A stretch of DNA of 64,000 bases from DATBGZ01 sp036557785 (GTDB lineage Bacteria > Actinomycetota > Actinomycetes > Mycobacteriales > Micromonosporaceae), in NCBI GenBank assembly GCA_036557785.1, contig DATBGZ010000012.1, forward strand, positions 1-64,000. Direction: 5' to 3'. The stretch's first letter is position 1, and each line of letters starts with the position of its first letter. Shown in pieces: positions 1 to 9,614 of the stretch. The notes below the pieces were generated by a model. It was not told the DNA's origin, did no database searches, and worked only from the letters and a program-made list of their open reading frames with translations. Made by a program: the position numbers and the translations under genes.

Positions 1-276
1 GCCGCGATGGTGCTGATCGTCGTGCGGTTCCTGCTGGAGCTGTTCGGCGTGCACTCGTTCCTCTCCAACGGCGGCCCGGTCGCCATCGTCATCAGCCTCG
101 TGATCATCGTGATCGGGGCGTTGACCTTCATCCTCGACTTCGACCTCATCGAGCGGGCGGTCGCCCAGGGAGCACCCCGGTCGATGGCATGGCAGTGCGC
201 GTTCGGGATCCTGGTCGGGCTGATCTGGGTCTATCTCGAGGTGCTGCGCCTGCTCGGCTACCTGCGGCGGAGCTGA
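1..276 (+). CDS. Bax inhibitor-1/YccA family membrane protein, C-terminal part
   Basis: Only the last ~91 residues are present; the frame is open from base 1, so the gene starts before the window. The fragment carries two hydrophobic segments and ends in an aromatic/leucine stretch (WVYLEVLRLLGYL). The tail pattern FxLDFDLIE...GAP..MAWQ.AFG..V..IWVYLE.LRLL is typical of the C-terminus of actinobacterial Bax-inhibitor-1/YccA-like integral membrane proteins (TMBIM superfamily). Their bacterial role is poorly defined; ion or pH-dependent leak and stress functions are proposed. The family call rests on this remembered tail pattern only. Confidence 0.75.
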   Translation, partial: AAMVLIVVRFLLELFGVHSFLSNGGPVAIVISLVIIVIGALTFILDFDLIERAVAQGAPRSMAWQCAFGILVGLIWVYLEVLRLLGYLRRS

Positions 277-291
277 CCCCGGTCGGTCGCG

Positions 292-627
292 GTGCGCGGC
301 AGGACTGAGGCGGCGGCCGTGCGGCTACGCACGGCCGCCGGTCGTCTGCTGACCCGGGTCGAGCACTGGGGCCAGAGCCGCTGGAGCCAGCGCGCCGACC
401 GGGGCCAGACGCGGGCGGAGGCCGTGTACCGGCTGGTCCAGCGCCTCGCCGACCTCGTGGCGGCCGCCGAGGGCCGGCCGGCGCTGGCGGTACCCCGGCT
501 GGACAACGACCTGGCGCTGCCGGATCAGGTGCGGGTGATGGTGACCGACCTGGGGCTCGCGGGTGCCGGCGACGACGTCCTGCTGGTCGCCGCGGCCGAA
601 ATCGAGGAGACCTCTGCTCGGCTCTGA
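292..627 (+). CDS. hypothetical protein, small helical
   Basis: 111 residues from a GTG start 15 bp after the preceding stop, so probably cotranscribed with it. The N-terminal half is Arg/Ala rich and predicted helical (RTEAAAVRLRTAAGRLLTRVEHW); the rest is mixed and acidic. There is no signal peptide, membrane segment or recognisable motif. I do not recognise the family. The consistent high-GC third codon positions support a real gene. Confidence 0.55.
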   Translation: MRGRTEAAAVRLRTAAGRLLTRVEHWGQSRWSQRADRGQTRAEAVYRLVQRLADLVAAAEGRPALAVPRLDNDLALPDQVRVMVTDLGLAGAGDDVLLVAAAEIEETSARL

Positions 628-654
628 CCGTCGGGGCCGTGCTGGCGCGGTCGG

Positions 655-1485
655 TCAGTCCGTGATCGCCGACGGCAGGTCAGCCGCGGCGGCGAGGGCC
701 GGGAACAGCGCGTACGCGATGACCCGGTAGCCGTCGGCCGACGGGTGGAAGCCGTCGTGGCAGAGCATCCCGGCGTCGGCCCGGAACACGGGCCCGACCT
801 GCCCGCCGAGGTCGATCACCGTCGCGCCGGCGGCGTGCGCGGCACCCGCCTGAGCCCGGGCGATCCGGCGCCCGTACCAGCCGCCGAGTTGCCGCAGCGG
901 CGGGGCGATCGCCCGCACCGCACCCAGATCGGGGCAGGTGCCCACGACAACCGCGGTGCCGCCGTCCCGGAGCCGCCGCACCGCGGTTGCGAGCGACGCG
1001 GCTGCCTCGCCGGGGCGCACCAGGTGGGTCGCGTCGTTGATGCCGACCAGGACCACCGCGAGGTCCGGCGTCGCGCCGAGCTGAGCCCGGGCCACCTGGG
1101 TCGCGAGGTCGCCACTGCGCGCGCCGGCGACGGCGACGGTCGTGAGCGTGACGTTGGCACCGGCGGTGGCGAGCATGCGCGCCAACTGCCCCCCGAGCGT
1201 CTGTTCGGCGGACTCCACGCCGACCCCGAGTGCGATCGCGTCACCGAGCAGCATCAGGCGCAGCGGGCGGCGTCCCTTCGGGCCACCGATCGAGCCCCGC
1301 ACGGTCAGGCCGAGGTCAGGCTTGGCATAGCTGCGGGACCGCGCGGCGACGATCTCGGCGGCGAGCAGTGCCGCCCCACCGAGCGTGCCGGCGAGGAACG
1401 CGATCCCCGCTCCCTTCGCGAGGCGGCGGACCACTCGGCGAACCTTCACGTGCGACCCCCGGTCTCGTCGGCGCTGCCGGCTCAA
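655..1485 (-). CDS. SGNH-fold hydrolase homologue lacking the catalytic serine
   Basis: 276 residues with an N-terminal basic stretch and a membrane anchor (about residues 25-47), so the domain probably lies outside the membrane. The fold is SGNH/GDSL: block I reads LLGDAIALG at ~79-87, a G-x-N-D block (VGINDATH) and a C-terminal DGFHPS with Asp/His. In active GDSL enzymes block I is GDS, with Ser as nucleophile. Here the codon is GCG, giving Ala (GDA). The neighbouring paralogue keeps GDST. The TTG start at 1485 overlaps the upstream stop (TTGA); a GTG about 36 bases further in, preceded by GGGGG, is an alternative. It may be a pseudoenzyme or substrate-binding protein. Confidence 0.8.
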   Translation of the reverse strand: MSRQRRRDRGSHVKVRRVVRRLAKGAGIAFLAGTLGGAALLAAEIVAARSRSYAKPDLGLTVRGSIGGPKGRRPLRLMLLGDAIALGVGVESAEQTLGGQLARMLATAGANVTLTTVAVAGARSGDLATQVARAQLGATPDLAVVLVGINDATHLVRPGEAAASLATAVRRLRDGGTAVVVGTCPDLGAVRAIAPPLRQLGGWYGRRIARAQAGAAHAAGATVIDLGGQVGPVFRADAGMLCHDGFHPSADGYRVIAYALFPALAAAADLPSAITD

Positions 1486-2345
1486 CGCGTCTCCGACACG
1501 CAGGGTACGGCGCCATCAGCGGATCTCGCAGTCGCCATGCCATCTCCTGCGGTGGCCGTGGCCAGCACGTCGTAGACGGTCGGGAGGACCACGTCGACCG
1601 CGGCCCGGTACCCCGCCGTGGATGGGTGGTAGCGGTCGGCGCCGAACATCGTCTCGGGGTCCGCGTCGAACGCCGGGCCGAGCAGGTCGCCGAGGGAGAC
1701 CGTCCGCGCGCCCTCGCGCTCGACCGCCTCGCGCTGGGCGTGGGCCAGGCGGCGGCTCCAGCGGCGGGCCACCCAGCGCAGCGGCGGCAGGATCGGCCGG
1801 ATCGTGCCGAGGTCGGGGCAGGTGGCGACGATCACGGCAGCCCCGGCGTCGCGCAGAGTCCGTACCGCCTGCGCGAGATGTCCCACCGCGCGCTCCGCGC
1901 TCGCCCCCGTGGTCACGTCGTTGGCGCCGATGAAGATCACCGCGAGGTGCACACCCGCTTCGATGGCGGTCTCCGCCTGCGCGGGCAGCCATGCCGACGG
2001 GGAGCCCACGGCCGCCGTACAGGTGAGAGTCACGGGCCGCCGCCCGGCGTCCGCGACCGCCGTGGCGAGCATCGCTGCCGGTGTCTGCGCCCGGGTGTGC
2101 ACGCCATATCCGGCGGCCGTCGAGTCGCCGAGGACCGCGAGTCGCAACGGCTCGCCGTCGTACTGCCGGCCGTACCGGCCACCGGAGTTGGGCGGTGGCT
2201 CCTGTGCGCCCGGGATGGTCCGCCGCGCGACGAGCACCTGACCGCCCAGGACACCGACGACGAGGGTGCCGGCCGCCATGACCGCACCGCCCAGGTACGC
2301 GGCGAGCACACCGAGTCGCCGTACCTGCCTCATCTGGCCTCCCAT
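1482..2345 (-). CDS. membrane-anchored SGNH/GDSL hydrolase
   Basis: 287 residues. There is one N-terminal membrane segment (about 12-38), then a linker and an SGNH hydrolase domain with an intact triad pattern: GDST (Ser ~75), an oxyanion block GANDV, and DRYHPS (Asp/His) near the C-terminus. Such enzymes hydrolyse ester bonds on lipids or cell-wall sugars; the substrate cannot be told from sequence. It overlaps by 4 bases the downstream paralogue that has lost its Ser, so the two are co-expressed duplicates with one likely dead copy. Confidence 0.85.
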   Translation of the reverse strand: MGGQMRQVRRLGVLAAYLGGAVMAAGTLVVGVLGGQVLVARRTIPGAQEPPPNSGGRYGRQYDGEPLRLAVLGDSTAAGYGVHTRAQTPAAMLATAVADAGRRPVTLTCTAAVGSPSAWLPAQAETAIEAGVHLAVIFIGANDVTTGASAERAVGHLAQAVRTLRDAGAAVIVATCPDLGTIRPILPPLRWVARRWSRRLAHAQREAVEREGARTVSLGDLLGPAFDADPETMFGADRYHPSTAGYRAAVDVVLPTVYDVLATATAGDGMATARSADGAVPCVSETR

Positions 2346-2405
2346 GCTGCTTCCGCGATCATCGAGACTACTCGGGCGCCGCGAGGATGCCGCTATCGTT
2401 GGCGC

Positions 2406-2765
2406 ATGTCAGCCAGCCTGCGCCGCCGCACCGCATTGATCGCCCTCTTCCGTGCCTTCAACCCGGCCACGCCCGGGATCGGCCGGCGGATCACCGCGTT
2501 GCCCCGGCTGGTCAAGGCGTCGGTGACGGGCAGATACGACGGTGGCCTGCGGCTGGTGCTGATGGCGGCGGCCGCGATCTATGTCGTCTCGCCCATCGAC
2601 GCGATCCCGGAGCTGTTCCTCGCCATCTTTGGCCTGATCGACGACGCCTTCGTGGTCACCTGGCTCATCGGCACGCTCATGGCCGAGACCGAACGGTTCC
2701 TGGAATGGGAGAAGGCGCAGGGGCGTGGTCCCTCGGTGATCGTCGCCGAGGTGCTCAAGCCCTGA
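2406..2765 (+). CDS. YkvA/DUF1232 family small membrane protein
   Basis: 119 residues from an ATG at 2406. The central signature YVVSPIDAIPELF, followed by a second hydrophobic stretch, is diagnostic of DUF1232 (YkvA-like): short proteins with one or two membrane segments around a YxxSPxDxIP motif. The function is unknown. It is divergent from the SGNH pair (about 60 bp gap) and 35 bp upstream of cystathionine beta-synthase. An in-frame extension upstream of this start would overlap the divergent gene and was rejected. Confidence 0.85.
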   Translation: MSASLRRRTALIALFRAFNPATPGIGRRITALPRLVKASVTGRYDGGLRLVLMAAAAIYVVSPIDAIPELFLAIFGLIDDAFVVTWLIGTLMAETERFLEWEKAQGRGPSVIVAEVLKP

Positions 2766-2800
2766 TTGGCGGTTGGCCGCGGCACGGTAGGTTCTGCGAC

Positions 2801-4171
<1,371 letters not shown>

Positions 4172-4185
4172 CGCGGGACCCGTGG

Positions 4186-5241
4186 TCAGGACAGGGCGGC
4201 CGGGATCGCGATCACATCGACGAACGCGCCTCGACGCAGCACGGTCAGTGGCAGCCGGCTGCCGATCGCGGAGCCGAGCATGAGGCGCTGGATGTCCTGC
4301 ACGCCCTGCACCTGCCGCCCGCCCGCGCTCACGATGATGTCGCCGATGTAGAGGCCGGCCTTCCCGGCTGGGCTGCCCGGCACGACCTCGACCAGGCGCA
4401 GCCCGCGCCGCTGCTTGAGGCTGGCGGCGAACTGTGGCGGCAGCGCCACCGGCGCGCCGGCGACGCCGAGCCACGCCCGGCGGACCCGACCGCTGGACAT
4501 GAGCTCGGAGATGATCGAGCGCGTCGTGGGGTTGATCGGCACCGCGAGGCCAAGGCCGATCCCGGCCACCGCTGTGTTGATGCCGACAACCCTGCCCGCC
4601 GAGTCCGCGAGCGCCCCGCCGGAGTTGCCGGGGTTGAGGGCCGCGTCGGTCTGGATCACGTCGTCGATCATCCGGGCCCGCCGGCCGTCACCGACCGGCA
4701 GCGAACGGCCCAGCGCGCTCACGACGCCCGCGGTCACCGAACCGGCGAGCCCCAACGGGTTGCCGACCGCGATGACGAGCTGGCCGATGCGCAGGGTGTC
4801 GGCGTCGCCGAGCGTCGCCGGGGGAGCGCCACCGTCGCGTACCCGCAGCACCGCGAGGTCGGCGAGCGGGTCGGCACCCACCACGTCGAACCGGCTCTGC
4901 GTGCCGTCGGTGAACTCGGCGAGCCCCGCCTGCGCCCCGGCGACCACGTGAGCGCTGGTGAGGATGAAGCCGTCCTCCGTGAAGGAGACCCCGGAGCCCG
5001 CGCCCTCGCCACGGCTGGTGCGGACAGCGAGGGCCGCGACGCTGGGAAGGATCTTCGCGGCGACGGTGGAGACGACGGTCGAGTAGGCGTCGAGAGCTTC
5101 GGTGTCGCTAGGCATCTGTGCGTCCAGGCTTCGGGGGGAGACGGGGGGTGAGGGTTGTGCGGGCACATGCGGAACAACGCCCGCGGTCGGTGCGGGATTG
5201 CCGTCCGCCGTTCGCCTACGGCGAAGCGGGTTCCACGCCAT
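4186..5241 (-). CDS. HtrA/DegP-like trypsin-fold serine protease with PDZ domain
   Basis: About 350 residues. A trypsin-like domain has His in LTSAHVV, Asp in DLAVL and Ser in NPGNSGGAL, followed by a C-terminal PDZ domain (VEVVPGSPAGKAGLYIGDII). The family degrades or chaperones misfolded proteins. Unusually, no signal peptide or membrane segment precedes the protease domain: the ~60 N-terminal residues are Pro/Arg rich and polar. The start is uncertain: a TTG at 5268, this ATG at 5241 and an ATG at 5115 are all in frame, without a strong ribosome binding site. Confidence 0.88.
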   Translation of the reverse strand: MAWNPLRRRRTADGNPAPTAGVVPHVPAQPSPPVSPRSLDAQMPSDTEALDAYSTVVSTVAAKILPSVAALAVRTSRGEGAGSGVSFTEDGFILTSAHVVAGAQAGLAEFTDGTQSRFDVVGADPLADLAVLRVRDGGAPPATLGDADTLRIGQLVIAVGNPLGLAGSVTAGVVSALGRSLPVGDGRRARMIDDVIQTDAALNPGNSGGALADSAGRVVGINTAVAGIGLGLAVPINPTTRSIISELMSSGRVRRAWLGVAGAPVALPPQFAASLKQRRGLRLVEVVPGSPAGKAGLYIGDIIVSAGGRQVQGVQDIQRLMLGSAIGSRLPLTVLRRGAFVDVIAIPAALS

Positions 5242-5289
5242 ACCGGACAGCCAACCACGGTCCCGCAACTCCGACCAGTCACCGCGGCA

Positions 5290-7008
5290 TCAGGACAGAC
5301 AGACCTCGGGCAGCTCGAACCAGCGCAGTTCCTCGAACCCGGCCGAGACGTGGGCCCGGGGCCGCAAGCCCTGGTCGGCTGGCGGCTCCGGCCGCGCGGC
5401 GAGGCGGGCGAACAGCTCGCTCGCCTGGGCGAGGTGGTCGGCGAGGGCGGACTCGGCGGCCCGTTCGTGCCGGGACGGCCAGCGCAGCACCCCGTCCGCG
5501 TCGAAGCGCAACTGAGCCAGGCGCAGCGGCGGCTCGACCACCCCGTCGCGGTGGCGCCACAGACCGGTGGCCGGGTTGAACCGGTACTCGGGCAGCAGCA
5601 GCCAGCCGTGCCGGGCGACCATGTCGACGGCGTCCACAATGTACTGGAACGTCGTCTCGGAGATGAAGTAGTTGAAGCTCACCCGAACCCAGCCTGGCTT
5701 GATGCCTTCGCATCCGTTGATGATTTCCTGCTCGAACCGGTGCGAGCGCTCAAGGTCGATGCCGAGCAGGCGGTGACCGTACGGCCCGGCGCAGGAGCAA
5801 CCACCGCGGGACTGGATGCCGAACAGGTCGTTGAGCACCGCGACCACGAAGTTGTGGTGCAGGTACGGCCCCTGCGGCCGGCGCACCACAAAGGACAGGA
5901 TCGACAGGCGCTGCGCCTCGACGTTGCCGAGGATCGTCAGGTACGGGTTGTCCTGCCACGCCTGCACCGCGCGGCGCAGGAAATGCTCCTCGTGCTCGCG
6001 GATCACGTCCGTACCAACGGCCTGCTTGAGCGCGAAGACGAGCCCGGCCCGGATCGACTCCACAATGGCCGGTGTGCCGCCCTCCTCGCGGTGCGCCGGA
6101 TCGGCGAGATAGTGGTGCTCGACCTCATTGACGTAGTCCACTGTTCCACCGCCGGGCACGGTCGGGATCCGGTTGCGCAGCAGCTCCCGCCGTACGACCA
6201 GTACCCCCGGCGTGCCCGGTCCGCCCACGAACTTGTGCGGCGAGCAGAAGACCGCGTCCTTGTACGCCTGCGGGTGGCGGGCGGACCGGCCGTACATCGC
6301 CATCTCGACGTACGGGGCCGCCGCCGCGTAGTCCCAGAAGGAGAGCGCGCCGTGCCGGTGCAGCAGGTCGGAGATGGCGTGCGTGTCGGTCACGATGCCG
6401 GTCACGTTCGATGCCGCCGAGAATGAACCGATCTTGAGTGGGCGGTCGGCATGCCGGACGAGCTCGGCCTCCAACCGATCGACGTCGATGTATCCGTCGC
6501 GGTTCTCGGGGATGACAACGACATCGGCGATCGACTCGCGCCACGGCAGCTCGTTGGAGTGGTGCTCGAACGGTCCGATGAAGACCACGGGTCGTTGCGC
6601 CGCCGGGATCTGTCGCGAGAAGCCGTACTGGTCGTCCAGTTCAGTCGGCAGGCGGATCCCCAGGAGGCGGACCATCTTGTCGACCGCCCCGGTGGTGCCG
6701 GAGCCGGTGAAGATGACCACCGTCTGGTCGTCGCCGCCGACGGCGTCGCGGATGATGTCGCGGGCGTCCTCGCGCAGTCGCGTCGTCTGCAGGCCGGTGC
6801 CCGAGCTCTCGGTATGGGTGTTGGCATACCGGGGCAGCACCTCGGAGCGGATGAAGTCCTCGATGAAGCTGAGGCTGCGACCCGAGGCCGTGTAGTCGGC
6901 GTAGGTCACCCGTCGCGGTCCGAACGGACCCCGCATGAGCTGGTCGTCGCCGATCACGCAGTCACGGATGCGCAGCAGCAACGGGCTGTCGTCAGGCGGG
7001 TCGGCCAT
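5290..7008 (-). CDS. class V aminotransferase-fold PLP enzyme (cysteine-desulfurase-like)
   Basis: 572 residues, longer than SufS/IscS (~400). The class V fold is evident: GSGTTGAVDKMVRLL, a His pair in GPFEHHSNELPWR, and the Schiff-base lysine in SPHKFVGGPGTPG. The motif SRGGCSCAGPYGHRLL occupies the place of the cysteine-desulfurase active-site loop and has two cysteines. A ~100-residue C-terminal extension is polar and helical. It could be a desulfurase, a Cys/selenocysteine lyase or a dedicated aminotransferase. Location after cbs suggests sulfur metabolism, but this is inference. Confidence 0.8.
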   Translation of the reverse strand: MADPPDDSPLLLRIRDCVIGDDQLMRGPFGPRRVTYADYTASGRSLSFIEDFIRSEVLPRYANTHTESSGTGLQTTRLREDARDIIRDAVGGDDQTVVIFTGSGTTGAVDKMVRLLGIRLPTELDDQYGFSRQIPAAQRPVVFIGPFEHHSNELPWRESIADVVVIPENRDGYIDVDRLEAELVRHADRPLKIGSFSAASNVTGIVTDTHAISDLLHRHGALSFWDYAAAAPYVEMAMYGRSARHPQAYKDAVFCSPHKFVGGPGTPGVLVVRRELLRNRIPTVPGGGTVDYVNEVEHHYLADPAHREEGGTPAIVESIRAGLVFALKQAVGTDVIREHEEHFLRRAVQAWQDNPYLTILGNVEAQRLSILSFVVRRPQGPYLHHNFVVAVLNDLFGIQSRGGCSCAGPYGHRLLGIDLERSHRFEQEIINGCEGIKPGWVRVSFNYFISETTFQYIVDAVDMVARHGWLLLPEYRFNPATGLWRHRDGVVEPPLRLAQLRFDADGVLRWPSRHERAAESALADHLAQASELFARLAARPEPPADQGLRPRAHVSAGFEELRWFELPEVCLS

Positions 7009-7177
7009 GGCCCATTATGCGGCCGCGGACCCGGCCGGGCCGAGGCCGGAGCCGGGCACCCTGGTCGCACATCCCGTCCGTTCGCCACGCCTGCCCCGCT
7101 CGTACCTTTTCTGCGCAAGGTACCCGTCATGTTCGGCCAGACGAAGGTTGCCCGGAAAGCTCGGGGGAGGGGCCGTG

Positions 7178-7540
7178 GTGCGACAGGTCGACCTCATCGA
7201 GGCGGACTGCCCGGCAGACGTCGTCGACCGCCTGTTGTGGCGCAATGCCCAACGCATCCTGAACCGCCACGCGGTCCGGCTGAACGGAACGTGTCACTGG
7301 TGTGGCCGTCCCGCCCCGTGCGACGCGAACAAGCTCGCCATGCGCGCGCTTGAGGTGGCCCGCATGCCCTGGCACGAGGCGTGGCGGCTCCGCAATGAGA
7401 TCACCGGCATGCTGCCCGTGGTGACCGCTGAGCTCCGCGGTCGCGCCACCGCTTCGCCATCCGAGCGCGGCCGCCCGGTGGCGCGAACCCGTACCCGCAC
7501 CTGGACCAGGGTTCATGTCGTACGCGGCTCGACCCCGTAG
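7178..7540 (+). CDS. hypothetical protein with CxxC zinc-like motif
   Basis: 120 residues from a GTG at 7178, chosen because GGGGGAGG lies 7 bases upstream (7163-7170); a GTG at 7175 is the alternative. The protein has a CHWCGRPAPC cysteine cluster (possible zinc or disulfide site) and an Arg/Thr-rich tail (TRTRTWTR). There are no membrane segments. I do not recognise the family. It is divergent from the class V PLP enzyme. Confidence 0.6.
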   Translation: MRQVDLIEADCPADVVDRLLWRNAQRILNRHAVRLNGTCHWCGRPAPCDANKLAMRALEVARMPWHEAWRLRNEITGMLPVVTAELRGRATASPSERGRPVARTRTRTWTRVHVVRGSTP

Positions 7541-7709
7541 ACACGCCCTCGGCCCGGGTTCGGGCGACAAGTCCATCCCGGCGGCATCGGCATATCGCGC
7601 CCCGCCAGCGCGCGCCGGCCGCACCCGCCCGCCCGCCACGGACCGGCATTGCCTCCGCCGATGGGCGCCTCCGGCCAGGCGCGACCGTGGACCGGGCGGT
7701 CCGGAGGGT

Positions 7710-7761
7710 GAGGGTACGCGGCCCTCGGTTTCCCCCGCATGGATCGCGGTCGCGTACCCTC
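7710..7761. repeat. 11-bp inverted repeat in intergenic region
   Basis: GAGGGTACGCG (7710-7720) is matched exactly by its reverse complement at 7751-7761, with a 30-base spacer. It lies in the gap 7541-7823 between the CxxC protein and the pterin dehydratase. No T-tract follows, so it is not a classic terminator. It could be a leader structure or a protein-binding palindrome. Confidence 0.5.
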
Positions 7762-7823
7762 GCCCACCGGCGGGTCGGGTGACTGGCGCTCCTGCCCGTC
7801 CTGGCGCGGCTACCCTGAGGGGC

Positions 7824-8120
7824 ATGGCGCATGTGCTCACGATGGATGACGTGACGACCAAGCTCGCCACGCTCGATGGTTGGTCCGGCGACGGGCAGGC
7901 GATCACCCGTACCGTGGATCTGCCGAGCTTCCCGGCCGCGATCGAGGTCGTCGATCGCGTCGCGGAGGTGGCCGAGGCGATGGACCACCACCCTGACATC
8001 GACATCAGGTGGCGGAGTCTGACGTTCACCTGCACCAGCCACTCCGCCGGCGGCGTCACCGACCAGGACTTCGCGTTGGCGCACCGGATCAACGAGATCG
8101 TGACGGTCGCTGCCGGTTAG
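7824..8120 (+). CDS. pterin-4a-carbinolamine dehydratase family protein
   Basis: 98 residues. The family recycles 4a-hydroxytetrahydropterin after aromatic amino acid hydroxylation; many bacterial members have unknown substrates. The hallmark AEAMDHHPDIDIRW carries the catalytic His pair (HHP), followed by SLTFTCTSHSAGGVTDQD containing the third His and ending LAHRINEI, all expected of PhhB/DCoH. The ATG at 7824 has GAGGGG just upstream. No aromatic hydroxylase is nearby. Confidence 0.92.
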   Translation: MAHVLTMDDVTTKLATLDGWSGDGQAITRTVDLPSFPAAIEVVDRVAEVAEAMDHHPDIDIRWRSLTFTCTSHSAGGVTDQDFALAHRINEIVTVAAG

Positions 8121-8138
8121 TCGCGGTGCCCCCGCCGG

Positions 8139-8546
8139 TCACACCGTGGCGGCGGCCAGCACACGGGCCCGGTTGACGAGGCTCGCGACATGGGCTGTGC
8201 TCTCCGGGCCGGGCGGGAACCGGACGCTGTGGTAGAGCCCTTCGCCGACGACCGTGACCAGCACGAAGCCGGTGTAGCGGCGCTGCTTGATGAGCAGGAA
8301 GAGCAGTCCCACGAGGATGACCGCGAAGATGGCCGCGAGGGTGACCGCATAGCGTGGCGAACGCTTGATGACCCTGGTCGAATCCTGGATCGTCCACGTC
8401 GTGCCCGTCAGCGGGAACCGACCCTGGGGGACCAGCACCGAGTCGCTGGTGACCGTGATATCGCCAATCGCCACCACATCGACGTACCGCCCGGTGACGC
8501 CGCTCGCCGGTGGCGCCGCCTGCTGGTCCACGGACAGGTCGGGCAC
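8139..8546 (-). CDS. hypothetical single-pass membrane protein
   Basis: 135 residues from a GTG start. The N-terminal ~60 residues are a beta-rich, PH-like soluble part (ITVTSDSVLVPQGRFPLTGTTWTI). One strong membrane segment follows (AVTLAAIFAVILVGLLFLLI, about 68-87), then a short C-terminal domain. The layout resembles small actinobacterial proteins of unknown function that couple a membrane segment to a lipid-binding-like fold. I cannot name the family. Confidence 0.6.
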   Translation of the reverse strand: MPDLSVDQQAAPPASGVTGRYVDVVAIGDITVTSDSVLVPQGRFPLTGTTWTIQDSTRVIKRSPRYAVTLAAIFAVILVGLLFLLIKQRRYTGFVLVTVVGEGLYHSVRFPPGPESTAHVASLVNRARVLAAATV

Positions 8547-8699
8547 ACACCGACCGTAGCGGTCACTCGGGCTGATGCGTGCGTGCCACGCGGATGCCTT
8601 GTCGTGTCAACGTTGCGACTCAGCGCCGCCCCCTGGCCGCCCGCCTGCTCGGTACAGCGTGGTAACCAGGTGTCGCTATCACGACCCCTGATGACCACG

Positions 8700-9095
8700 T
8701 TAATCGCGTCCGTACAGGCTCCGGAGCTCCTTCTCAACCTGGGCCACTTCGGTGAGTCGTCCATTGGCCACCGACAGCATGAATGATTCGGCTGCGTCAA
8801 CGTCGATGTCGGGAAGAGCGACACCGTTGAGAGCCAGGAAGGTCACGGCGGCGGCCCAGGCTAGTCTTTTATTTCCATCCAGCAGCGTATGGTTCTGGCA
8901 GACGGACGACAGCAGAGCGGCCGCCTTTGCGAACAGCGATGGGTAGGCGACCTGTCCGAAGACCTCGGTGGACGGGCGGGCGGCAGCCGCCGCCAGCAGA
9001 CCAGGGTCGCGGATCGCCGGCAGCTGCCCCAGGACTGCCTCAGCCAGGATGAGGAGATCCTCGGCCGTAAGGTAGTCGATCGATTCGGGGTTCAC
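8700..9095 (-). CDS. doc: Fic/Doc-family toxin (death-on-curing)
   Basis: 131 residues. The Fic core reads NHTLLDGNKRLAW, matching the Doc variant HxFx(D/N)xNKR except that the usual Phe is Leu. Upstream, AYPSLFAKAAALLSSVCQNH is the family's conserved substrate-binding helix. Doc enzymes phosphorylate EF-Tu and stop translation. The GTG start overlaps the upstream antitoxin stop (GTGA, 9092-9095), the usual toxin-antitoxin coupling. The partner here is a ribbon-helix-helix protein rather than the Phd that classical Doc uses. Confidence 0.88.
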   Translation of the reverse strand: MNPESIDYLTAEDLLILAEAVLGQLPAIRDPGLLAAAAARPSTEVFGQVAYPSLFAKAAALLSSVCQNHTLLDGNKRLAWAAAVTFLALNGVALPDIDVDAAESFMLSVANGRLTEVAQVEKELRSLYGRD

Positions 9096-9310
9096 CGCGC
9101 CAGGCGTCGTAGCAGTTCGCTGTGCCTCTCGACGATCTCGGCGCCGATCTCAGAAACCCGCTGTGCCCGCTGACGCCGGCGGACGTGATCGCTGAGAGCG
9201 ACCACGATGGCGGCGTTGATGGAGCGGTGGTCCGCGGCAGCCTCAGCCTTGATCGCCTCGTAGACGTCTGCCGGCAGTTTCAGTGAGGTCGTGATCGTCT
9301 CGGCAGTCAT
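9092..9310 (-). CDS. ribbon-helix-helix antitoxin
   Basis: 72 residues. The N-terminus TTSLKLPADVYEAIKAEAAADHRSIN is a ribbon-helix-helix (Arc/FitA-like) DNA-binding domain: a short beta strand followed by two helices. The C-terminal helix probably wraps the toxin. It is translationally coupled to the downstream Doc-type toxin. The ATG at 9310 is 49 bases after the YoeB stop, so a common transcript with yefM-yoeB is plausible. Confidence 0.85.
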   Translation of the reverse strand: MTAETITTSLKLPADVYEAIKAEAAADHRSINAAIVVALSDHVRRRQRAQRVSEIGAEIVERHSELLRRLAR

Positions 9311-9359
9311 ACCGAAACAGTACCACTTCAGTACCAAGCGATCCGCCCAGCCAGGTGAG

Positions 9360-9614
9360 TCATTCGTAGTGGTACCGACACTGTGCGATCTGCACGGTAT
9401 CGTCGATGATCCGGTAGACGAGACGGTGTTCCTGATCAATGCGCCGTGACCAGAAGCCGGACCAGTTGCCACGGAGTTGTTCCGGCTTGCCAATGCCCTC
9501 GTGGCCGTTGCGTCGGATGTCCTCGATGAGAGCGTTCACGCGCCTCAGCATCTGGCGATCTTGTTGCCAGGTCAGGTAGTCCTCCCAGCCCTGGTCAGCG
9601 AACTGGACCTTCAC
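9360..9614 (-). CDS. yoeB: YoeB-family mRNA interferase toxin
   Basis: 84 residues, the exact YoeB size. The protein follows E. coli YoeB closely: GIGKPEQLRGNWSGFWSRR, EHRLVY and the terminal CRYHYE. This retains the catalytic Glu (PEQ), Arg (HRLVY) and the C-terminal His-Tyr pair needed for ribosome-dependent mRNA cleavage. Its ATG overlaps the antitoxin stop by 4 bases (9611-9614). Confidence 0.95.
   Translation of the reverse strand: MKVQFADQGWEDYLTWQQDRQMLRRVNALIEDIRRNGHEGIGKPEQLRGNWSGFWSRRIDQEHRLVYRIIDDTVQIAQCRYHYE

Noticed and set aside
2387..2800. An N-terminal extension of cystathionine beta-synthase
   Set aside because: The frame is open but crosses the DUF1232 gene; the conserved protein begins at the ATG 2801.
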